The position numbers and the translations under genes were made by a program. Below the pieces are notes generated by a model. That model saw only the letters and a list, made by a program, of their open reading frames with translations. It searched no databases and was not told where the DNA came from. Source: Microbacterium sp. T2.11-28 (GTDB taxonomy: Bacteria > Actinomycetota > Actinomycetes > Actinomycetales > Microbacteriaceae). From it: a stretch of 64,000 nt of DNA. The DNA is taken from assembly GCF_950097975.1 (NCBI RefSeq), contig NZ_CATNHF010000001.1, positions 248,001 through 312,000 of the forward strand, read 5' to 3'. Positions 63,493 to 64,000 of the stretch are shown in pieces (the stretch's first letter is position 1; every line of letters begins with the position of its first letter).

Positions 63493-64000
63493 GTGACGAC
63501 CGCCTACGAGCCGCCTCGCCCCTGGATCGCCAGCTATGCCACGGGGGTACCCGCCGACATGGAGCCGGTGACCGGCTCGCTGCTGGACATCGTCGCCGCC
63601 TCCGCACGCGACTACCCCGATGCCGTCGCCCTGCAGTTCTTCGGCCGCGAGACGACCTACCGCGACCTCGAAGCGGCGATCTCCCGCACCGCCGCCGGGC
63701 TGAAGGCGCTCGGCGTCGGCCCGGGCGACCCGGTCGCCATCGTGCTGCCGAACTGCCCCCAGCACATCGTCGCGTTCTACGCCGTGCTCCGGCTGGGCGC
63801 GGTGGTGGTCGAGCACAATCCCCTCTACACGCCGCGTGAGCTGCGCAAGCAGTTCGAGGACCACGGCGCCAAGACGGCGATCGTGTGGAGCAAGGTCGTC
63901 GAGACCGTGCAGCAGTTCCCCGCTGACATCGCGGTGACCCACGTCGTGAGCGTGGACATCACGACGGCGATGCCCCTGTCGCTCCGGCTGGCACTGCGGC
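63493..64000 (+). CDS. AMP-dependent long-chain acyl-CoA synthetase, N-terminal part
   Basis: The first 169 residues of an ANL-superfamily ligase that activates a fatty or aromatic acid as acyl-AMP and then CoA thioester; the rest lies right of the window. It begins MTTAYEPPRPWIASYATGVPADM and shows the family's N-terminal blocks YRDLEAAISRTAAGLKALGVGPGDPVAIVLPNCPQHIVAFYAVLRLGAVVVEHNPLYTPRELRKQFEDHGAKTAIV. The AMP-binding P-loop is not yet reached. Long-chain fatty-acid ligase is the closest group, but the substrate cannot be fixed from this part. GTG 63493 is set by the -10 box. Confidence 0.92.
   Translation, partial: MTTAYEPPRPWIASYATGVPADMEPVTGSLLDIVAASARDYPDAVALQFFGRETTYRDLEAAISRTAAGLKALGVGPGDPVAIVLPNCPQHIVAFYAVLRLGAVVVEHNPLYTPRELRKQFEDHGAKTAIVWSKVVETVQQFPADIAVTHVVSVDITTAMPLSLRLALR

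Overview
The window looks like core chromosome of a high-GC actinobacterium, most likely a Microbacteriaceae member such as Microbacterium. This rests on the very GC-rich coding bias, the order rne / rplU-rpmA / obg-proB-proA / nadD / rsfS, an ileS T-box with a very short Stem I, a clpX and clpP1-clpP2 pair, and many genes that appear to start without a 5' leader. I see no phage, insertion sequence, plasmid gene or CRISPR array. No gap between genes exceeds 300 bases.

Layout. 1-411 is the start of a PTS EIIC permease that runs off the left edge. 568-7410 (minus) holds tRNA-Ala and its terminator, rsfS, a disordered membrane protein, nadD, a small membrane protein, proA, proB, obg, rpmA and rplU. 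7619-11206 holds a DUF4031 gene, RNase E/G with an acidic repeat region, and a VKOR-family membrane protein. 11220-16996 (minus) is ileS under a T-box, then folC, a DUF4233 gene and ndk. 17024-20625 is a pentapeptide-repeat-like protein, valS and a small ORF. 20637-24963 is an ArsR-type regulator with a small protein and an MFS transporter, divergent from an M3 peptidase across an operator-rich intergenic region. 24960-31000 is the protein-quality block (clpX, clpP2, clpP1, tig) plus tRNA-Pro; tRNA-Gly follows. 31182-36060 holds a gamma-carbonic-anhydrase-like protein, Dps, an amidohydrolase, a PaiB-like protein, a Nei/Fpg glycosylase and RpiB. 36116-38171 is an ArsR gene followed by a SulP transporter interrupted by a one-base frameshift. 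38243-44673 is PepN, then an ABC transporter with a two-component system. 44716-47956 is an MscS channel / truncated haemoglobin / FAD dehydrogenase operon. 48058-55677 holds thioesterases, EttA, a lipoprotein, an SSB-like protein, a small gene under a probable LexA box, and a MocR/YczE pair. 55808-57812 runs tRNA-Arg, orn, tRNA-His, a zincin, clpS and DUF2017. The right end carries a P-loop kinase, a GerW-like protein, dinB, gatCAB and the start of an acyl-CoA synthetase.

The strongest window-wide signal is regulatory. About twenty genes carry a TAGNNT-like -10 hexamer ending 6-8 bases before the start codon, as expected for leaderless mRNAs. This spacing also picks between alternative starts for gatC, the GerW-like gene and the histidine kinase. 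The most interesting single items are the probable SOS box at 53049-53064, the SulP frameshift near 37734, the palindrome array at 22821-22877, the MocR operator at 54788-54826 and the ileS T-box. All function calls come from reading the sequence; no database search was run.
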